Origin: CAIVVT01 sp963838205
GTDB taxonomy: Bacteria; Acidobacteriota; Terriglobia; Bryobacterales; Bryobacteraceae
DNA: 64,000 nt
NCBI GenBank assembly: GCA_963838205.1
Contig: CAWIQF010000020.1
Span: 124,001-188,000 of the forward strand
Direction of reading: 5' to 3'
Under the pieces are notes generated by a model. It ran no database searches. It saw only the letters and a program-made list of their open reading frames with translations, and was not told the DNA's origin. The position numbers and the translations under genes are program-made. Position 1 is the first letter of the stretch; each line of letters begins with the position of its first letter. This document shows, piece by piece, positions 59,163 to 64,000 of this stretch.

Positions 59163-60698
59163 TCATTCGTCTGAGCCTGCTAAGGCCGGATTGGCGCCGC
59201 TCAGGCCGCGTCTAATGTAGACGCGGTAGCGCGCATTACAAAAAGCTTCCGCATAGTTATGGCGCACAGGCCGGAACCGGACAGCGTCAATCATCGGGTT
59301 TTGGACGTCGTCGTACTCAGCATCGTTGCGCTCTAATATGACGAAATCTGCAACGCGCCCGGTCTTCGCGCCGTACCACCAGTCATCGATAAGCCGGCAT
59401 TCGCGACCGATGGCAATAAAGAACTCCCGGCTGGCCATGACGACGTCGTTTGGACGCGAGCGGTCAAGCACGAACCGGGCCGCCGGTACATAATCCCTCG
59501 AATACCCATTGCCACGGATCCAGGCAGCCTCGCGCACGAGGTTCGCGGTCAGAAGGACACCGGCTAGGCCGAGTGCGACGATTCGCCATCTGCCGCGCAT
59601 CGCCCAGATATGGCAAAGCGCCACTCCGGTGATCATGGCCAGCCACGGTACAGTGTCAATGAGGTAATAGGGCCGCTTCTGCGGGGTAATGAAAGTGATA
59701 AAGACGAGATATGCACCGGCGATAACGAGCAGCAGCCGCATGGTGCGTGACTGACGGGCGAAGCTCACGAACATTGCTGCGCCAGCCGCCAAATACATGA
59801 CCAGGGGCAGCGCAAGTATGAAACTCTTCATTGTGTACGGTGGTAGCAAACCGTATATTGGTGCATAGCGCTGCCGAACCTCTGCGAGGAATGAGAGCCA
59901 AGGGTGGCCGAGCAATGGTTTGCTTCCTGCCACATGGGTTAGGTTGTTCAGAAACTGCGAACGAAAAACTTCGGGAGCCTGTGCGATATATAAACCCCAT
60001 GCAAGTGCACCGACTACATACGGGCTAGCCGCGACGGCTAGAAGTCCAACACTCAAACGGGCTCGGTCCAGCCAGATAATTACCGCGAAAAGCACGAGCG
60101 CGGCGACGACGCCGTTGGGATGTGACAGGCCGCCGAGCGCTACCAAACTGTTCGAAATACCGAGTGCCCATGCGAGTGAGCGGCAGCGCAGGCTGAAATA
60201 CACGGCAAGACCACACAGGCCGGCGGCAAAGCAGGCCATATCCGGACGCGCGTTGGTTGCCGCGACAAGAAACGAACTGTCTACGGCAACAACCGCTGCG
60301 GCAGCAACCGCAACTGCCGCATTGCCGGTCGCCATCACCACGATGCGGCGAGTCGCGATAACCGCGGCTAGGCCCCACAGAATGGCCGGAAGACGCATCG
60401 CAAGTAAGCTAAAGCCCACCATCTTGATGGTCAGTGCAATCTCGAGAAATGAAGCCGGCGGCATGAAGAACTGGTAACGGTCCATGCCATAGTAGTCAGG
60501 CCGAGTCGGTTCCACGACTGGGTTGATCATCCTGCCTTCAGTGACAAGGTAATAGGCGGGAATAGCGAATAGCGCTTCATCGGAGGTCGGCAATGCGGTC
60601 GTGGCCGTGGCAAGAGAGATACAAAGGTACAGAGCCAGAACGCCGCAAAAAACGAACGTCGAACAATAAAGCCGAGAAAAACGAAGTGCCTTCAGCAT
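59163..60698 (-). CDS. GT39/ArnT-like membrane glycosyltransferase
   Basis: The ~511-residue membrane protein (ATG 60698; upstream starts to 60767 possible) has about 10-12 helices. The first periplasmic loop TALPTSDEALFAIPAYYLVTEGRMINPVVEPTRPDYYGMD carries the acidic DE typical of GT-C enzymes, and SSFLVAATNARPDMACFAAGLCGLAVYFSL with RPDM is typical of this group. A soluble C-terminal part (RFVLDRSRPNDVVMASREFFIA...) follows. It would transfer a sugar from polyprenyl phosphate outside the cytoplasm. It is convergent with the Wzy-like gene. Confidence 0.82.
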   Translation of the reverse strand: MLKALRFSRLYCSTFVFCGVLALYLCISLATATTALPTSDEALFAIPAYYLVTEGRMINPVVEPTRPDYYGMDRYQFFMPPASFLEIALTIKMVGFSLLAMRLPAILWGLAAVIATRRIVVMATGNAAVAVAAAAVVAVDSSFLVAATNARPDMACFAAGLCGLAVYFSLRCRSLAWALGISNSLVALGGLSHPNGVVAALVLFAVIIWLDRARLSVGLLAVAASPYVVGALAWGLYIAQAPEVFRSQFLNNLTHVAGSKPLLGHPWLSFLAEVRQRYAPIYGLLPPYTMKSFILALPLVMYLAAGAAMFVSFARQSRTMRLLLVIAGAYLVFITFITPQKRPYYLIDTVPWLAMITGVALCHIWAMRGRWRIVALGLAGVLLTANLVREAAWIRGNGYSRDYVPAARFVLDRSRPNDVVMASREFFIAIGRECRLIDDWWYGAKTGRVADFVILERNDAEYDDVQNPMIDAVRFRPVRHNYAEAFCNARYRVYIRRGLSGANPALAGSDE

Positions 60699-61187
60699 GC
60701 GTGCAGATCTAACCCAGGATTTCCATTTTGGCTCCCGGTTTCTACACAGGTTATCACACGCTCCCAACTTTTGATCTTGCCAAGTGCAGCGCCGCCCAAT
60801 GATCCCAAGTCTTCTCGGAACCGGTCAGCCGAAACGTCGGATCATGCGCGAGCCGCTCGGCATAATTGGCATCCTCTTAGCCCGTGATGCGGCTCGTGGG
60901 CGGCCGGCGAAGTGTGCGATCAAGAGAGGATTCCATGGCTGGGGTTTGGGAGAAAATGTGCTTGTGGCAGCGCGTCCCCGGAGTGGTCGTGGGCTCTAGT
61001 GCCACGACCGGGGAAAGCCGTTGGGCTTGGGAGACAGACTCATTCGCGCGGTCCAGTGCCGGCCACTCCGGGCCTGTCGGCGCCACTATGCAGGCCTGGT
61101 GAAAGGACGCACGCTGCACGTAAGGACCGCAAATGGGCCGCGCGCCGCCCATGGCGCGCGACACCACGCTATCTCACAATCAGGACG
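60699..61187. other. Intergenic gap between minus-strand genes
   Basis: About 490 bp without a supported gene. A plus-strand frame at 60884-61102 exists, but it has no ribosome binding site and recognisable protein features, so I do not call it. Confidence 0.4.
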
Positions 61188-64000
61188 CTAGCGCAGTTCC
61201 ACCAGCGCCGCCTTCGCGCCGGCGTGATCCGGGCTGGCCTCCAGGGCCTTCGTGAATTCTTCCCTGGCCTGCGGCTGTTCGTTCAACCCCAGATAGCCCA
61301 GCCCGGCCCCGTAGTGCGCTGTCCCGAGCGCGGCCCGTTGCGCTTTCAACGTGTCCAGCGGTGCGCTCAGATCCGGTTTCGCCGGCTCGCCTTCCAGTGC
61401 CTGCTTTGACGTTTCCACCAGTTGCTGCAGCAGCGCCGTGGCTTTGTCCGCCTGGCCCAGTTTACGCAGCGATAGAGCCTGATAGTAGGCCTGCAGATCT
61501 CTCGGCGAAACTCCGCCGCGCCGGCGGCGTCGCTGCCGCTGCGGTGGCGCCGACTTCACATCGGCCGACTTCTGCCAGTACTTTTTCGCCTGCGCCGCGT
61601 CGCCCAGCGCCGAGTACGCGCTTCCTATCCAGTAATCCGCTTCCGGTTCGCGGCCGCTCACGTCGATTCCCTCCGAAGGCAGGTTCGTCGGGATCTCGAG
61701 CGCCATTTGAAACTCCGCCAGCGCCTCTTTGGCGTGCTTGGCCTGCAGCAGTTTCTGGCCGCGCAGCATGTGGGCGTCGGTCCAGTTGTCCGCCACGTTC
61801 AGATTGCCGCCTTCCCAGACCGCGAATTCGCGCCCCGTGAGCCGCTTGATCGCTTCGTCGTATTTGCCCAGGGAAACCAGCAACCCTGCCTCGTGCGCCA
61901 GCGAGTCGTCGCGTTGCGAAACCACGTCCTGGTTCTTCTCGAGCAGCGCCAGCCGCTTCTCCGGAGCCACGCCGGCCGCTTCGTACAACTCGTCCAGCTC
62001 CGCGAAATGCTTCGCATACTTAGGCGTCTCCGCGACCGCCAGTTCCAGTTGCGCGATCGCCTTGTCCAGCGAGCGTCCCGACGTGCGGTGCCACCACGCG
62101 ATGGCCAGATTGCGATGCACGATCGGCATCGACGGATCGATCGCCGCCGCCGCCTCCCACGCCTTCGCCGCCTCCGTCGGCTGCCAGTCGTAAAGCAGAT
62201 TGCCCAGGTAGTACGGCGCGCGCGCGTCGCGCGGGTTCGCTTTCATCGCCGCCCGCAGCACCTCAACCTCTTCGCCCTGGAACGGGAACACGTATTCGGA
62301 CGGCATCTTCATCGCCTGCGCGTAGTATTCGGCCGCCTTCGCCGGTTGCTTTAGCCGCTCTGCAAAGTAGCCCAGATAGTAGTACACCATCGGCTGGATT
62401 GCGGCCTTGTCGGGAGCGTCCGCCACCGACTCCAGTAGCACGTCCGTGCCGTCCTGCCACAGCCCCGCATCCAGGTATTCGGCCGCCGTCTCCGCCGCCG
62501 TGGCCGGATGATCGTTCATCGTCGCCGTCATCAGGCTGCGCGTCTTCGCGTCCTTCGACAACAGCCAGCGCTCCGCCATCGACCGCACATCCAGCGGATC
62601 GGATCGCCGATGCGCCACCGCCAGCACCCGCTCTGCCTCCTGCGTGCGCCCCAGGTGCCGCAGCATCGCGGCGCGCAGATTCAATGCCCGGATATTCAAC
62701 GCGTTGTTGTCCAGCGACTTGCCCACGAAATCCAGCGCCGCGGTGAAGTCCCCGCGCATGGCCGCGATTTCAGCTACTCCGTAGTAGCCCGCTGCTCTCC
62801 ACGGCAGGTTCCACGTCGAATTGAAGAAATACTTGTACGCTTCATCGATCTTGCCTTCCGCCTTCAACGTCAGGCCCAGATAGTAGATCGGCTCGGCATC
62901 CTTCGGCGTCGTATAATTCTCTTCCAGCCGCTCCAGCGCCTTGCGGAACAGTTGCTCCGCCTCTATGTAGCGCGCCTTCCTGTAATAGTTGATGCCCAGC
63001 GCCGTGTTCACCCGCGCATCGCCCGCATCGCGCCGCAGCGCCTCCTCCCAGTACGGCTCGGGCGCGATGCTGGGGTCGTGGAACTGTTCCGCTCTGAGCC
63101 CGATCAGGTACAGCTCTTCCACCGTCTTCACCTGGGCGGGAGGTAGCGGACTCGTCACCGCCTTTGGCATCGGCTCCGGCGTCAGACGGATCGGCGAATA
63201 CGAGACCAGTTCCTTGCCGTCCGCACTGATCGACGCCCGCAGATCGTGCTCGTCGATGCCCGCCGGTACGGCCACCTGCTTGAGATACGGCTTGCCCGGA
63301 TCGATCGCCACCGTCTCCTCGAGCAACACCTTCGAGCCCGCCTCGAGCTTCACCGTCGCCGCCGCGCGCGCCGAGGTCGTATTGAAGCCCACCCTGGCCA
63401 TGCCGTTCTTGTCAACATCCAGATTCACCGCCGCCTCGAGGTTGGCCTTCTTCACGCCTTCGATTTCGCGGAACGGATACCAGTTCATCGAGAACGACTT
63501 CACGTCGAACGGCTGCAGCCACGTGTAGTCCGGCTGATTGTCGGAATACGCGCCCACCATCAGCTCGTCGTACGGGCCGTCCGTGTCGCTCAGAATGTGA
63601 TCCCACATGCGGCCCCGCGGGCCGCTGCCCCAGGTCCACACTTTCTTGCCGGGGACGATATTGTGATCCGCTACCGCCATCGTGCCGGCATGCTTGCCGT
63701 GGTCGTAACCCGCGAAAAAATCGTCGGCGTAGTTCCACGCAAAAATCGAATTCGCCTGGATATGGTTCTTGTACCAGCTCACGTCCACGCCCTTCGTGAA
63801 GTCCGCCCCGCTGTAGATGGAGTTGGCAATCGGCCACTTGATGAACTCGCGCTTCCCATGAAACGTGCCGTATTGCGTGCTCGGCGGAAAGATCACCTGG
63901 TAATCGTCATTCACGTGCACCGCGACATTGGCGAAGCACAGCATCGTCTCGACCACCGGCGTGCGATTCAAGATCCGCACCCGCGCCTCCAGGTACGACT
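61188..64000 (-). CDS. DUF5107/TPR protein, 5' end outside window
   Basis: An open minus-strand frame enters at the window end and runs for 937 codons. The N-terminal visible part (YLEARVRILNRTPVVETMLCFANVAVHVNDDYQVIFPPSTQYG) matches DUF5107, continuing with FAWNYADDFFAGYDHGKHAGTMAVADHNIVPGKKVWTWGSG. After about residue 290 come TPR-like helical repeats (GINYYRKARYIEAEQLFRKALERL; YYLGLTLKAEGKIDEAYKYF; YYLGYFAERLKQPAKAAEYYAQAM; EADYWIGSAYSALGDAAQAKKYW) to the C-terminus. DUF5107 proteins are large exported carbohydrate-related proteins with beta-sandwich/TPR parts; the enzymatic role is unknown. The start codon lies outside the window. Confidence 0.85.
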   Translation of the reverse strand, partial: SYLEARVRILNRTPVVETMLCFANVAVHVNDDYQVIFPPSTQYGTFHGKREFIKWPIANSIYSGADFTKGVDVSWYKNHIQANSIFAWNYADDFFAGYDHGKHAGTMAVADHNIVPGKKVWTWGSGPRGRMWDHILSDTDGPYDELMVGAYSDNQPDYTWLQPFDVKSFSMNWYPFREIEGVKKANLEAAVNLDVDKNGMARVGFNTTSARAAATVKLEAGSKVLLEETVAIDPGKPYLKQVAVPAGIDEHDLRASISADGKELVSYSPIRLTPEPMPKAVTSPLPPAQVKTVEELYLIGLRAEQFHDPSIAPEPYWEEALRRDAGDARVNTALGINYYRKARYIEAEQLFRKALERLEENYTTPKDAEPIYYLGLTLKAEGKIDEAYKYFFNSTWNLPWRAAGYYGVAEIAAMRGDFTAALDFVGKSLDNNALNIRALNLRAAMLRHLGRTQEAERVLAVAHRRSDPLDVRSMAERWLLSKDAKTRSLMTATMNDHPATAAETAAEYLDAGLWQDGTDVLLESVADAPDKAAIQPMVYYYLGYFAERLKQPAKAAEYYAQAMKMPSEYVFPFQGEEVEVLRAAMKANPRDARAPYYLGNLLYDWQPTEAAKAWEAAAAIDPSMPIVHRNLAIAWWHRTSGRSLDKAIAQLELAVAETPKYAKHFAELDELYEAAGVAPEKRLALLEKNQDVVSQRDDSLAHEAGLLVSLGKYDEAIKRLTGREFAVWEGGNLNVADNWTDAHMLRGQKLLQAKHAKEALAEFQMALEIPTNLPSEGIDVSGREPEADYWIGSAYSALGDAAQAKKYWQKSADVKSAPPQRQRRRRRGGVSPRDLQAYYQALSLRKLGQADKATALLQQLVETSKQALEGEPAKPDLSAPLDTLKAQRAALGTAHYGAGLGYLGLNEQPQAREEFTKALEASPDHAGAKAALVELR

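Noticed and set aside
60884..61102. Small plus-strand ORF between the GT39-like and DUF5107 genes
   Set aside because: No ribosome binding site and no recognisable composition or domain; likely chance.

Overview
The window looks like a chromosomal segment of a GC-rich acidobacterium, probably of the Bryobacterales / Candidatus Solibacter type. This is inferred from gene content: IspG next to YjbQ, DUF2203 and tandem DUF507 proteins, Tat-exported Gfo/Idh/MocA and sugar-isomerase-like enzymes, DUF1080 and DUF4832 proteins, and hairpin repeats that read through as SEPRPSGSG-like peptides. I could run no marker search.

Layout. 0-20 kb is mostly housekeeping and accessory metabolism. It holds a pseudo-receiver protein cut by the window edge, ispG, a possible structured RNA, yjbQ, DUF2203, tandem DUF507, a PfkB sugar kinase, a TPR/membrane protein pair, an MFS exporter, a frameshifted phenylacetate-CoA ligase with an ACT protein, a six-hairpin glycosidase-like protein, P5C dehydrogenase with YtxH, two DUF2007-like paralogs, a HicBA toxin-antitoxin pair and a GH20-like hexosaminidase.

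20.2-39.4 kb is the outstanding region. On the minus strand is a compact ubiquitin-like conjugation cassette: a ThiF/E1-like enzyme with a C-terminal zinc ribbon, a membrane protein with two RING-like binuclear zinc modules, an 86-residue beta-grasp protein ending in Gly, and an E2-like protein with HPN and a catalytic-type Cys. Diverging from it, next to a good sigma70-type promoter, is a plus-strand run of type VI secretion (T6SS) genes: membrane FHA protein, VWA protein, TssB, TssC, a small unknown, two Hcp-like tube proteins, TssE, TssF, a TssG with a PASTA-like insert, TssK with a proline-rich tail, ClpV, and a DUF1080-DUF1080-TM-FHA protein. TssJ, TssL, TssM, TssA, VgrG and PAAR are not in the window. 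The flanking FHA and VWA membrane proteins are candidates for a replacement or regulatory membrane module. A ~45-bp hairpin repeat family is concentrated in this locus.

39.4-47.4 kb is a sugar-degradation module: alpha-galactosidase-like enzyme, two Gfo/Idh/MocA oxidoreductases, a DUF4832-like glycosidase and a Tat-exported mannonate-dehydratase-like enzyme. A tRNA-Arg(CCG) follows.

47.6-60.7 kb is a polysaccharide locus that has been rearranged by duplication. It contains a truncated and a full GT2 glycosyltransferase sharing a near-identical 5' part, a pyruvyltransferase-like protein, two tandem PP-loop proteins (one frameshifted), GT4, a second GT2, a Wzx-type flippase, a Wzy/WaaL-like protein and a GT39-like mannosyltransferase. 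The window ends inside a DUF5107/TPR protein.
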